Part shown: piece by piece, positions 33,217 through 41,259 of the stretch
Layout: every line of letters starts with the position of its first letter
Position numbering within the stretch: the first letter of the stretch is position 1
Source: an uncultured Porphyromonadaceae bacterium
GTDB lineage: Bacteria; Bacteroidota; Bacteroidia; Bacteroidales; Muribaculaceae
Length of the DNA stretch: 64,000 nt
Reading direction: 5' to 3'
Assembly (NCBI GenBank): GCA_946187345.1
Contig: CAMHQD010000008.1
Location: forward strand, 1 to 64,000
Translations under genes and position numbers: made by a program
The notes under the pieces: model-generated
Told to the model about the DNA's origin: nothing
Databases searched by the model: none
What the model saw: only the letters and a program-made list of their open reading frames with translations

Positions 33217-34929
33217 ATGAAACGACCCATTGCTATTATTTTCCGAGTTGTGGCGCTGGTTGTGTTGCCGCTGTGCGCCTTAACCCTCACCGCTGCGGCC
33301 CAGACCACCTATAGCGGCCATATCGTTGATGTGCTCCAACGACGTGTGTTTGATGGCGAGGTCGTTGTCAACGACGGCATCATCAGTTCAGTGAAGGAAT
33401 GTGCGCTGCCCCCGGGCAAAGACTATCCTTATATCATGCCCGGTTTTATCGACGGCCATGTGCACATCGAGAGCAGCATGATCACGCCGCAAGAGTACGG
33501 CAAGGCTGCCGTTTGCCATGGCACGATTGGTGTTGTCGCTGACCCTCACGAGATGGGCAATGTGCTGGGGATTGACGGTGTCCGCTACATGATAAGGCAG
33601 AGCAAACGGGTGCCGTTCAACATCCTGTTTGGCGCTCCATCGTGTGTGCCTTGTTGTGGCGCCAACATCGAGACGAGCGGAGCGCGCATCGACTCCAAAG
33701 GCGTGGCGGAACTGCTTGCCATGGATGATATCGGTTTTCTGACCGAGATGATGGACTATGTGGGCGTGCTGAACAACGACCCCGAAGTGATGGCCAAGAT
33801 TGAGGCGGCGCATCGTGTCGGGAAACCCGTTGACGGCCATGCGCCGGAGTTGTTGGGCGAGGCGCTGCGCAAGTACGCCGCCGCCGGCATCACCACCGAC
33901 CACGAGAGCGATGATGTTGATGAGGGACGTGAGTGTATAGAAGTGGGTATGAGGTTACACATTCGGGAGGGTAGCGCGGCGAAGAACTATGCCGCCCTCA
34001 GTCCGCTCATCGATGAGTTTCCCACCAAGGTGATGTTCTGCACCGACGACTACAACCCCGGTGACCTTATGCAGGGTCATATCAACCTCATTGTGAAGCG
34101 CGCCCTATCTGACGGGTATGATTTTTGGAACGTGATGCAGGCGGCATGTGTCAATCCTCAACGGCACTATGGCGTCAATTGGGGATTGCTGCGGCAGGGT
34201 GACCCGGCGAGTTTTATCATGACCGATGCCATCACCGCCGACTTCCGGGTGTTGAAAACCGTGCTGAAAGGCATTGTGGTCTTTGACACGAACAATAAGT
34301 CCGGAAGCCTGCTGCCCATCAAAGGCGAGCCGGAACCGCACCCGAATAACTTTGTGGCGCTACCCATCACCGCTGCCGATATCCAACTTGCCCATCAGGC
34401 CGGCGAGCCGTTCCATATAATCACTGCTACCGACGGCAGTCTGACCACGGGGCATGAGGTGAGAACGAATATTTCCGATGATGTGCAGAAAATTGTGGTC
34501 TATAACCGCTACCGTCGCGGCGCGAAGCCTATGGTGGGGCTCGTGAGCGGCTTTAACCTCAAGGGCGGCGCGATGGCGTCGTCGGTTGCGCATGACTGCC
34601 ACAATATCGTTGCCATCGGTTCTGACGATGAGAGCATCGTTAGAGCCATCAACCGCGTGGTGGAGATGAAAGGCGGACAGGTGGCCGTTGCCGGAAACGA
34701 GATGACCGAACTCGCTCTGCCAATCGCCGGCCTGTTGTCGCCGCTGCCCGTTGAGCAAGTGACGCGACTTAACGAGGCTCTGTTTGCGACCGTGCGTAAG
34801 GCCGGATGCAAGATGGCGTCGCCGTTCATCACGATGTCGTTCATGTGCCTGCCGGTGATACCGGAACTGAAGATTACCGACAAGTACCTCTGGAATGTCA
34901 CTACGATGAAGCCGGTTGCTCAGGAATGA
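33217..34929 (+). CDS. ade: Adenine deaminase with an N-terminal signal peptide
   Basis: Metal-dependent AdeC-type enzyme converting adenine to hypoxanthine. The 570 residues include PGFIDGHVHIESSMITP (metal ligands), GVVADPHEMGNV, VDGHAPELLG, ITTDHES, MFCTDDYNPGDLM and the C-terminal MASSVAHDCHNIVAIG and MTELALPIAGL motifs. The N-terminus (MKRPIAIIFRVVALVVLPLC...TAAAQ) looks like a cleavable signal peptide joined directly to TTYSGHIVDVLQRR, where cytosolic relatives normally begin. The enzyme is therefore predicted to be periplasmic, unusual for this family. The ATG at 33217 follows the chaperone genes by 28 bp. Confidence 0.9.
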   Translation: MKRPIAIIFRVVALVVLPLCALTLTAAAQTTYSGHIVDVLQRRVFDGEVVVNDGIISSVKECALPPGKDYPYIMPGFIDGHVHIESSMITPQEYGKAAVCHGTIGVVADPHEMGNVLGIDGVRYMIRQSKRVPFNILFGAPSCVPCCGANIETSGARIDSKGVAELLAMDDIGFLTEMMDYVGVLNNDPEVMAKIEAAHRVGKPVDGHAPELLGEALRKYAAAGITTDHESDDVDEGRECIEVGMRLHIREGSAAKNYAALSPLIDEFPTKVMFCTDDYNPGDLMQGHINLIVKRALSDGYDFWNVMQAACVNPQRHYGVNWGLLRQGDPASFIMTDAITADFRVLKTVLKGIVVFDTNNKSGSLLPIKGEPEPHPNNFVALPITAADIQLAHQAGEPFHIITATDGSLTTGHEVRTNISDDVQKIVVYNRYRRGAKPMVGLVSGFNLKGGAMASSVAHDCHNIVAIGSDDESIVRAINRVVEMKGGQVAVAGNEMTELALPIAGLLSPLPVEQVTRLNEALFATVRKAGCKMASPFITMSFMCLPVIPELKITDKYLWNVTTMKPVAQE

Positions 34930-34930
34930 G

Positions 34931-34982
34931 ATGTTAGATGTTAGATGTTAGATGTTAGAGCATCTAAAATCTAACATCTAAA
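34931..34982 (+). repeat. Inverted repeat of ATGTTAG words
   Basis: Four tandem ATGTTAG words form the left arm and CATCTAAAATCTAACATCTA the right arm, directly after the adenine deaminase stop. A probable terminator-like hairpin. Confidence 0.6.
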
Positions 34983-35008
34983 ATATTTAATAGATCGAAA
35001 TTTTTTCG

Positions 35009-35016
35009 TATATTTG
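35009..35016 (+). promoter_or_regulatory. -7 box upstream of the pseudouridine synthase gene
   Basis: TATATTTG fits the Bacteroidetes -7 consensus 42 bases before the ATG at 35058. No good -33 TTTG is visible at the expected spacing. Confidence 0.5.
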
Positions 35017-35057
35017 CGGTGCGCTTTACAATACAATAAGGAACCCGACACGAAAAT

Positions 35058-35819
35058 ATGGAGATTGTGTACTATGACAACCACGTGATCATCGCCAATA
35101 AGGAGGCGGGCGAACTCGTGCAGAGTGACAGCACGGGTGATGTTCCATTGGTGGAGATGGTCAGGGAGTGGATACGCGTGACGTGCAACAAGCCCGGCAA
35201 CGTGTTCTGCAACTCTGTGCACCGCATCGATCGTCCCACATGGGGACTTGTAGTGCTGGCACGCACGAGCAAGGGATTGAGCCGTATGAGCCAGATGTTC
35301 CGCAACGGCCAGGTTCATAAGACCTATTGGGCTATCGTCAAGCAACGTCCACCCAAAGACGAGGACACGCTCGTCAACTATGTGTTGCCCCAGCAAGAGG
35401 GCAACTTCACGCAGTGCGCCACATTCCCGATGCCCGGCAGCCAAAAGGCTATACTCCACTATAAAATCATCGGCGAGAGCGACACTTATCATCTGCTTGA
35501 GATCCAGTTGATGACCGGGCGCAAGCATCAAATCCGCACTCAGTTGGCGACAATCGGTTGCCCCATCAAGGGCGATGTGAAGTACGGCTTCCAGCGAGGT
35601 AATGACGATCGTAGCATCTGTCTGCAGAGTCACCGCATCGAGTTTGAGCACCCGGTGAGCCACAAGCAGGTCGATGTCACCGCGCCACTGCCCACCGGCG
35701 ACCCGCTGTGGCGCATCCTCGCCGCCGACGCCGTGGCCCGCGGCAACGCGCCGTCGTCAATGCTTGATAAAACTGACGGTCTGATGGCCGCAGAACCAGA
35801 AACACAATATGAATCATGA
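35058..35819 (+). CDS. RluA-family pseudouridine synthase (no S4 domain)
   Basis: RNA-modifying enzyme isomerising uridine to pseudouridine in rRNA or tRNA. 253 residues with the catalytic HRIDRPTWGLVVLART (the Asp is the nucleophile) and LMTGRKHQIRTQLATIGCPIKGDVKYG. It starts directly with EIVYYDNHVIIANKEAGE, so it lacks the S4 domain seen in the second paralogue at 50839. The exact target site cannot be told. The stop overlaps the next start (ATGA at 35816-35819). Confidence 0.88.
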   Translation: MEIVYYDNHVIIANKEAGELVQSDSTGDVPLVEMVREWIRVTCNKPGNVFCNSVHRIDRPTWGLVVLARTSKGLSRMSQMFRNGQVHKTYWAIVKQRPPKDEDTLVNYVLPQQEGNFTQCATFPMPGSQKAILHYKIIGESDTYHLLEIQLMTGRKHQIRTQLATIGCPIKGDVKYGFQRGNDDRSICLQSHRIEFEHPVSHKQVDVTAPLPTGDPLWRILAADAVARGNAPSSMLDKTDGLMAAEPETQYES

Positions 35820-36568
35820 ATCGTAGAGAAATGATTAAGACGATGGGGGTAGCAGCCGCCGGAGCCACAGTGCTCGGCTTCCCCATGACCGGTGTCGCTC
35901 AAGATGGTAGCGCATCGCCGGTGAAGCGCCGCAAACTTCTCGTTATCGGTGCTCATCCCGACGATCCCGAGACGTGTGCCGGTGGCACTATGTGCCTCTT
36001 TGCCCAGGCCGGTCATGAGGTGGTGAACGTCTATCTCACGCGCGGCGAGGCCGGCATCGAGGGTATGGGACCCGATGAGGCGGCGGCCGTGAGGGTCAAG
36101 GAATGTGAGGCGGCGAGCCGCGTGATTGGCGCGCGCCACATCTTTATGAGCCAGATTGACGGCAACACCGAGGTGAACCTGCGGCGGTATAAGGAGATGC
36201 GCGACCTCATCGAGAGTGAGGACCCCGATATTGTGATTACCCATTGGCCTATTGATAGCCACCGTGACCATGCGGCGTGCGGCATGCTCGTGTTGGACGC
36301 GTGGCGGCGCTTGGGTCGCAAGTGGCCGTTGTATTATGCCGAGGCGATGACCGGAACGCAGTCGCAGATGTTCCACCCCACCCATTGGGTGGATATCAGC
36401 AGCGTCGCCGACCGCAAGCATGAGGCGTGCGCGTGCCACGTGAGTCAGCACATGGACGTCATCAACGAGGGATGGCACTTCAAGATGGAGCAGTTCCGCG
36501 GTATTGAGTGCCGTTGTGCCGCCGCCGAGGCCTTCATTCTCCATACCACCGCCATGGCCATGCTGTGA
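35816..36568 (+). CDS. PIG-L family deacetylase, exported
   Basis: 250 residues. The N-terminus MNRREMIKTMGVAAAGATVL resembles a signal sequence of the Tat kind, although it has RREM rather than a clean twin-arginine motif. The LmbE/PIG-L domain follows: VIGAHPDDPETCAGG (zinc ligands HPDD), YLTRGEAG, DIVITHWPIDSHRDHAAC, and a C-terminal H-x-SQH segment. Such zinc enzymes remove N-acetyl groups from sugars; the substrate here is unknown. It is translationally coupled to the pseudouridine synthase gene. Confidence 0.85.
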   Translation: MNRREMIKTMGVAAAGATVLGFPMTGVAQDGSASPVKRRKLLVIGAHPDDPETCAGGTMCLFAQAGHEVVNVYLTRGEAGIEGMGPDEAAAVRVKECEAASRVIGARHIFMSQIDGNTEVNLRRYKEMRDLIESEDPDIVITHWPIDSHRDHAACGMLVLDAWRRLGRKWPLYYAEAMTGTQSQMFHPTHWVDISSVADRKHEACACHVSQHMDVINEGWHFKMEQFRGIECRCAAAEAFILHTTAMAML

Positions 36569-36597
36569 TATTGAATTGTTGGCCGTTGCCGAAATGA

Positions 36598-36660
36598 AAC
36601 ACAAGGACGGTTCTTTTGTTTAACGACTTGTCGCTGAAACAAAAGAACCGTCCCTGTGTT
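36598..36660 (+). terminator. Long inverted repeat between the deacetylase gene and tRNA-Arg
   Basis: Two 24-base arms (36598-36621 and 36637-36660) with a single mismatch flank a 15-base loop. The arms contain GGACGGTTCTTTTGTTT and its complement. Position between convergent genes suggests a bidirectional terminator. Confidence 0.7.
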
Positions 36661-36693
36661 GTGTCGCCGAAACAACAGAGTCCGGCAAATATG

Positions 36694-36765
36694 TGAACCC
36701 GTGGGGAGTCGAACCCCAATCGAAGGAACCGGAATCCTTTATTCTATCCATTGAACTACGGGTCC
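36694..36765 (-). tRNA. tRNA-Arg (anticodon CCG)
   Basis: The minus strand folds into a full cloverleaf: acceptor GGACCCG/CGGGTTC, D stem GTTC/GAAT, anticodon stem AAGGA/TCCTT with loop TTCCGGT giving anticodon CCG, and T stem TGGGG/CCCCA with loop TTCGACT. It has 72 bases including the discriminator A; CCA is not encoded. It would read CGG codons. Confidence 0.95.
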
Positions 36766-36983
36766 GTTGGCTGAAATCGGTTGCAAAATTACTATTTTTT
36801 TATTAGCTTTGCAAATCTTTTTCCATTTTAGGCTTAACCGTCTATAATGTGTAAGGTCGCCTATCGGCGGGAAATCTGTCAAAAATCTATCAATTTTAAT
36901 ATAGAATAAAATGATTTTGAAGGATTTCCGCGCGATAGCGAGCCCTATTAACAAGACGCGGCAAACTATAAATTTTCATAGAT

Positions 36984-37646
36984 ATGGTAAGGATTGACGA
37001 TAGTTGGCGGCAAGCGCTGGCGGGGGAGTGGCAGGCGGCTTACTTTGAGGAGTTGACGCGGTTCGTGCGTCAGCAGTATGCGTCGCACACGGTTTATCCG
37101 CCGGGAGGACGGATATTTGCGGCGTTCGACACGACGCCGTTCGATGCCGTTCGTGTGGTGATATTGGGTCAAGACCCGTATCATGGTCCCGGTCAGGCCA
37201 ACGGGTTGTGCTTCAGCGTGGCGCCGGGCGTGGCGATGCCGCCATCGCTGGTGAATATCTTTAAGGAGGTTCATGACGACGTGGGCGCGCCGATGCCGAC
37301 CGATGGCGACTTGACGCGATGGGCGCGTCAAGGTGTGCTGCTGCTCAACAGTACGCTCACGGTGGAGGCTCATCGCGCCGGCTCTCATCAGGGTCACGGC
37401 TGGGAACGCTTCACCGATGCGGTGGTGAACACTCTTGCCACTCGTCGTGAGGGGCTGGTGTTCATGCTGTGGGGCAACTATGCCAAGGTCAAAGGCCGCT
37501 TTATCGACCGTGGCCGCCATCTGGTGCTCACAGCCGCCCATCCGTCACCGTTGAGTGCCAACCGCGGCGGCTGGTTCGGCTGTCGGCACTTCTCGCGGGC
37601 TAACGCCTACCTCGTGGCTCACGGCCAAACACCAATCCAATGGTGA
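36984..37646 (+). CDS. ung: Uracil-DNA glycosylase
   Basis: Base-excision repair enzyme removing uracil from DNA. The 220-residue family-1 protein has the water-activating GQDPYHGPGQANGLCFSV, LLLNSTLTVE, VFMLWGNYAKVKG and the C-terminal HPSPLSANRGGWFGCRHFS minor-groove loop. Length and motif order are standard. The AT-rich 218 bp upstream carry the minus-strand tRNA's upstream region; no clear -7 box was pinpointed. ATG 36984 fits the usual N-terminus. Confidence 0.95.
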   Translation: MVRIDDSWRQALAGEWQAAYFEELTRFVRQQYASHTVYPPGGRIFAAFDTTPFDAVRVVILGQDPYHGPGQANGLCFSVAPGVAMPPSLVNIFKEVHDDVGAPMPTDGDLTRWARQGVLLLNSTLTVEAHRAGSHQGHGWERFTDAVVNTLATRREGLVFMLWGNYAKVKGRFIDRGRHLVLTAAHPSPLSANRGGWFGCRHFSRANAYLVAHGQTPIQW

Positions 37647-37670
37647 AGTTTGCCGTTTGCGATATATATA

Positions 37671-37702
37671 TTTGTGTAAATTGAAAATAATTAATAACTT
37701 TG
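37671..37702 (+). promoter_or_regulatory. Promoter of the DUF3791-like gene
   Basis: TTTG at 37671-37674, 20-base spacer and TAACTTTG at 37695-37702. The ATG at 37723 lies 20 bases further, which excludes the longer upstream reading frame as the start. Confidence 0.7.
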
Positions 37703-37722
37703 CACGGATAAAGACACAATCT

Positions 37723-37956
37723 ATGCAATCAAAGTCAACCGGCGATATCAAGAATCGCATCACATACGTGGTAATGATTATACGTGAGTTTGCGGAAACC
37801 TACAATCTCACGGTGCGTCAGGCGTATAATTACCTACGCCGCCACATGGCATTGGACTTTATATATAAATGCTATGAGGCAGAGCACACGCTGTCTATTA
37901 AAGATGCGGTAACAGACCTAACCATTGTAAGCCAACGTCACGGAGGGCGCCCTTGA
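37723..37956 (+). CDS. Small DUF3791-like protein
   Basis: 77 residues, mostly helical, with ITYVVMIIREFAETYNLT, VRQAYNYLRRHMALDFIYKCYEAEHTLS and DAVTDLTIVSQRHGG. This matches the DUF3791 pattern, a family often encoded beside DUF3990 proteins in what look like toxin-antitoxin or accessory modules. No DUF3990 partner is present here, so it is an orphan. It has its own promoter. Function is unknown. Confidence 0.7.
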   Translation: MQSKSTGDIKNRITYVVMIIREFAETYNLTVRQAYNYLRRHMALDFIYKCYEAEHTLSIKDAVTDLTIVSQRHGGRP

Positions 37957-38049
37957 CACTGAGTTATATGTCCGCAGTTCGCTAAACAACTACTCCTATC
38001 TGCGCCATGAATTGGACTATGGGAGGTGCGAGTGACACATATTCAGAGC

Positions 38050-38108
38050 GACAGAAGAAACAGAAGAACAATAGATTGTATTTACTATTGTTCTTCTGTT
38101 TCTTTTGT
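38050..38108 (+). terminator. Bidirectional terminator-like inverted repeat
   Basis: Arms GACAGAAGAAACAGAAGAAC... and its complement (about 25 bases, one G/T mismatch) surround a 9-base loop, between the convergent DUF3791-like and metal-exporter genes. No other feature is seen in this 180-bp gap. Confidence 0.75.
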
Positions 38109-38137
38109 CTCATTATTTTACGAGAATTAACGAAGGC

Positions 38138-39364
38138 TCACGGGCGAGGATTACTCGGGCGGGGTGCGTAGCGGCGCCAGGCGGCCCAGAGCAGCAGCGC
38201 GGCGAGTAGTGCGGTGCAACACCATTGGAACGGCGTGGTGGGCTCGCAGCAGTCTGCACCCTGCATCAGGCTTGTGGTGAACCACTCGCGCGGCAGCAGC
38301 CAGTCGATAGCCAGGCCGCAGGCTACCGCGCCGCCGATGATTGACAGCAGATAGGCGGTCAACGCCTTGCCTCCCATGCGGTCGCGAATGACGAGGATGC
38401 TCGCCACATTGGCCGCCGGGCCGGCCATGAGCAGCACCAGCGCCGCGCCGGGCGTGAGCCCCTTGAGCATCAGTGCCACCGCGATGGGTATCGAGCCGGT
38501 GGCGCACACATACATCGGTACGCTCACCGCGAGCACGAGCAGCATCGACAGCAACGTGTTGTCGGCAAAGACGGCGAAGAACTCGGCCGGCACAAACATG
38601 GTGATCAGCGCGGCTATCACGAGGCCAATCACGAGCCACTTGCCGATGTCGCCCACCATATAAATGAAGGCGTAGCGCAGCGCCTCTTTCACCTTGTCCA
38701 TAAATGAGGCGTCCTCGGGCACACTGTCGCCGCAGTGACATCCGCACTCCTCGGCATCCTCCTTGTGGCAGCAGCAGTGGTCGTCGTCGGCCTCCTTGTG
38801 GCAGCAGCAGTGCTCCTGGGCCTTCGGCTCCTCCTTGTGGCAGCAGCAGTGGTCGTCGTCGGCCTCCTTGTGGCAGCAGCAGTGCTCCTGGGCCTTCGGC
38901 TCCTCCTTGTGGCAGCAGCAATGCTCCTCGGCCTCGTCACTTCGTACTTCGTACTTTGTACTTTGTACTTCTCCTCGTGTCATCCAGTTGGTCAGTTGGC
39001 CGCCAAAGAGTGCCGTCAGCAGTGCGGCCACCGGGCGGATTACAGCAAAGGCGAGACCCATCAGCGAGTAAGTCGCCGCGATTGAGTCGACTCCCGTTTG
39101 GGGCGTGGCAATCAGGAACGATGTTGTCGCGCCCTTGCTCGCGCCCTCCTTGCGCAGTGACATCGCCGTGGGCAGCACGCCGCACGAGCACAACGGCAGC
39201 GGCACACCCATCATCGCGGCGTAAAACACCGAGCGGAAGTCTCCTCGTGATAAGTATCGCGTGTAGAACTTCGCCGGCACAAAAGCGTGCAACACTCCAG
39301 CCATCAGGAAACCCAGCAGCAGGAACGGCGACATCTCGTTAATCATGTGTAATACTTCGTTCAT
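38138..39364 (-). CDS. SO_0444-type Cu/Zn efflux permease with Cys/His-rich loop
   Basis: Membrane permease of the DUF318/SO_0444 group, implicated in copper or zinc export. 408 residues: about four N-terminal helices (MSPFLLLGFLMAGVLHAFVP; GVPLPLCSCGVLPTAMSLRKEGASKGATTSFL), a long hydrophilic loop (about 138-225), and four or more C-terminal helices with CATGSIPIAVALMLKG and MAGPAANVASILVI. The loop contains a TKYEVRS insertion from dispersed repeat DNA, then five HCCCHKE-type clusters and CGCHC, expected to bind metal. The predicted start lies just after an AT-rich gap (39365-39496) that also separates it from the hydrolase gene. Confidence 0.85.
   Translation of the reverse strand: MNEVLHMINEMSPFLLLGFLMAGVLHAFVPAKFYTRYLSRGDFRSVFYAAMMGVPLPLCSCGVLPTAMSLRKEGASKGATTSFLIATPQTGVDSIAATYSLMGLAFAVIRPVAALLTALFGGQLTNWMTRGEVQSTKYEVRSDEAEEHCCCHKEEPKAQEHCCCHKEADDDHCCCHKEEPKAQEHCCCHKEADDDHCCCHKEDAEECGCHCGDSVPEDASFMDKVKEALRYAFIYMVGDIGKWLVIGLVIAALITMFVPAEFFAVFADNTLLSMLLVLAVSVPMYVCATGSIPIAVALMLKGLTPGAALVLLMAGPAANVASILVIRDRMGGKALTAYLLSIIGGAVACGLAIDWLLPREWFTTSLMQGADCCEPTTPFQWCCTALLAALLLWAAWRRYAPRPSNPRP
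38747..38935 (-). repeat. 72-bp tandem repeats encoding Cys/His clusters
   Basis: A 24-codon unit, CCCHKEEPKAQEH plus CCCHKEADDDH, occurs twice in tandem with further half-units. The nucleotide copies are nearly identical, so copy number is likely variable. Confidence 0.85.
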
Positions 39365-39496
39365 AGCAGTATGTATTTTGTTGTAATAATTTCACGCCGC
39401 AAAATTACAACAAAGTTCCTGCAACCCGGTTGCAAAGAGAATATACCCCCCGAGCGAATGTCCGGAGGGTATATTAGTGCCTGAAAAAATCGGCGG

Positions 39497-40627
39497 TTAC
39501 AGGTTGGTGGAGAAGAAGGTGGCGAGGGTGTCCCAGGGGATGAGGTTCTTGGGAGTGCCGGAGCCTGCCGGGCCGTTGTAGCCGCCATCGTAGAGGTCGC
39601 AGTGAGTCGCGCCGGGGATGATGAGCAGTCGCTTGTTTTGCGGCACGGGATTGGGCTTGCCGGTGACGTTGTAGCCCTCGGCCTTGCCCTCGACCATATA
39701 GTGGAAGGCGGCCTCGCCAAAGTAGCGCGAATGGGCCTTCTCGCCATGCATCACCATCACAGCAGAACGGATCTCGTTAATATAGTAGAGGAAGCGTGTG
39801 TTGGCAAAGGCTTGCGTGCCAATCACTCGCCAGCCGTCGTTGGAGTTGCCGCTTCGCTTGTGGTAGCCGCGCGGGGTCTTGTAGTAGTCATGGTAGTCTT
39901 TGACAAACTGTGGCGCGTCGTCGGGCAGCGGGTCCACCACACCGCCGGCCATCGCGTCGGGGTCGGCGAGGCGCTGCTTGGCCAGGGCCTCACGGCCGGC
40001 GTGGCGCGCGGCCTCGTTGTCGTCGCTGTCGAAGTAACCGTTGCCGCTGACGCGAGTCATGTCATACATCGTCGAGGCGACCGTCGCCTTGATGCGCGTG
40101 TCGGCGGCCGCGGCGTTGAGGGCGATGCCACCCCAACCGCAGATGCCGATAATGCCGATGCGTTGCGGGTCGACGTTTTCCTGCCGCGAGAGGAAGTCTA
40201 CGGCTGCCATAAAGTCCTCGGTGTTGATGTCAGGCGAGGCGGTGCGGCGCGGCTCACCGCTGCTCTCGCCGGTGAACGACGGGTCAAAGGCGAGCGCGAC
40301 GAAGCCTCGCTCGGCCATCCGCATCGCGTAAAGGCCGCTCGACTGCTCCTTGGTGGCACCGAACGGGCCGCTCACGGCGATTGCCGGCAACTTGCCGGAG
40401 GGTGCCTGCTTGGGCTCGTAGAGGTCGGCCGCCAGTGTCAGGCCGTATTGTGTGTCGAATGTCACCTTGCGGTGGTTAACGCTGTCGCTGAGCGCGAACA
40501 CTTTGTCCCATTCTTGGGATAGTTGCAGTTTAGTCATATCTTTAGCGTTTTGATTGGTGTCGCCTTGGTTGGCGCAGCCGGCCAGCATTATGCCGGCCAT
40601 GGCCGCTATTATCATTGCTTTCGCCAT
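39497..40627 (-). CDS. Alpha/beta-hydrolase lipoprotein, dienelactone-hydrolase-like
   Basis: 376 residues. A lipoprotein signal (MAKAMIIAAMAGIMLAGCANQ) precedes an alpha/beta-hydrolase fold: VTFDTQYGLTLAADLYEP, the nucleophile elbow IGICGWGGIALN with Cys in place of Ser, ADTRIKATVASTMYDM, a MHGEKAHS strand, and the catalytic His in IIPGATHCDLYD. The G-x-C-x-G elbow is typical of dienelactone-hydrolase-like members. It starts 4 bp after the cyclophilin-like gene and is likely cotranscribed. Substrate unknown. Confidence 0.82.
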   Translation of the reverse strand: MAKAMIIAAMAGIMLAGCANQGDTNQNAKDMTKLQLSQEWDKVFALSDSVNHRKVTFDTQYGLTLAADLYEPKQAPSGKLPAIAVSGPFGATKEQSSGLYAMRMAERGFVALAFDPSFTGESSGEPRRTASPDINTEDFMAAVDFLSRQENVDPQRIGIIGICGWGGIALNAAAADTRIKATVASTMYDMTRVSGNGYFDSDDNEAARHAGREALAKQRLADPDAMAGGVVDPLPDDAPQFVKDYHDYYKTPRGYHKRSGNSNDGWRVIGTQAFANTRFLYYINEIRSAVMVMHGEKAHSRYFGEAAFHYMVEGKAEGYNVTGKPNPVPQNKRLLIIPGATHCDLYDGGYNGPAGSGTPKNLIPWDTLATFFSTNL

Positions 40628-40631
40628 AATA

Positions 40632-41219
40632 TCATAGTTTGACTTTCTTGCCGTTTTTGAGGTATATGCCGGAAGAGGGGTTGCTCACTTGCTGCCCGTG
40701 CAGGTTGTAGTAGGTGTCGCTCGCGTCGTCCGTGCCCACCTCGCTGATGCCGGTGGAGACCGGCTTGAGCGACAGTGTGACGGCGATACCGCTCTCGCCG
40801 GCCTTGAGGAAGGTGCGCAACTCGTTGGCACTCAGTCCGTCGATGCGCCCCAGGCATGTGTAACTCCACGAGTTGGAGCCGTAGAACATGCAGATGTTGC
40901 TGCCGTTATACAGGACGATGTCGCCGGGTTGAGCCGTCATCTGTTCGTTGCTCGTGGGCAGGTCGAAGCCCAGCGCGCCCCAAATCTCAAAGCCGCCGCT
41001 ACTGTTGAGCGTCACCGTGATCGCGTCTTGTTGAAGTCTCGCCACAAGCGCTTGTGTGGCCGTGTTGTTATAGAGGGTCGCCGACTGTGTCGTGCCGTCA
41101 ATAGTGATATACATCTTTTGGGAGATAGTTGTTTGGGCAAGCGCCTCATCGACATTGCTCGCGCAACCGCACAGAAGCGTTGCGCATAAGATTGATAATG
41201 TTTTGCTGAAAGTAGTCAT
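40632..41219 (-). CDS. Cyclophilin-like lipoprotein with C-terminal sorting-like tail
   Basis: 195 residues. A lipoprotein-type signal (MTTFSKTLSILCATLLCGCA) is followed by a cyclophilin-like beta barrel (about 32-150: ITIDGTTQSATLYNNTATQAL, DLPTSNEQMTAQPGDIVLYNG, LGRIDGL). A last segment, YYNLHGQQVSNPSSGIYLKNGKKVKL-like, resembles the type IX secretion C-terminal tails. Having both a lipobox and such a tail is odd; one may be nonfunctional. ATG 41219 was chosen because longer frames overlap the porin gene. Confidence 0.72.
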   Translation of the reverse strand: MTTFSKTLSILCATLLCGCASNVDEALAQTTISQKMYITIDGTTQSATLYNNTATQALVARLQQDAITVTLNSSGGFEIWGALGFDLPTSNEQMTAQPGDIVLYNGSNICMFYGSNSWSYTCLGRIDGLSANELRTFLKAGESGIAVTLSLKPVSTGISEVGTDDASDTYYNLHGQQVSNPSSGIYLKNGKKVKL

Positions 41220-41259
41220 GCCTAATGTAGTTTGTTTTAGAGAATCAGATAAAACCATG

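Noticed and set aside
36569..36693. Small RNA gene suggested by the perfect hairpin
   Set aside because: Arms resemble the other gene-end hairpins and lie between convergent units; a terminator is the simpler reading.
38747..38935. Regular direct repeats resembling a CRISPR array
   Set aside because: The units are 72-bp in-frame codon repeats of a metal-binding loop with no unique spacers of constant length.
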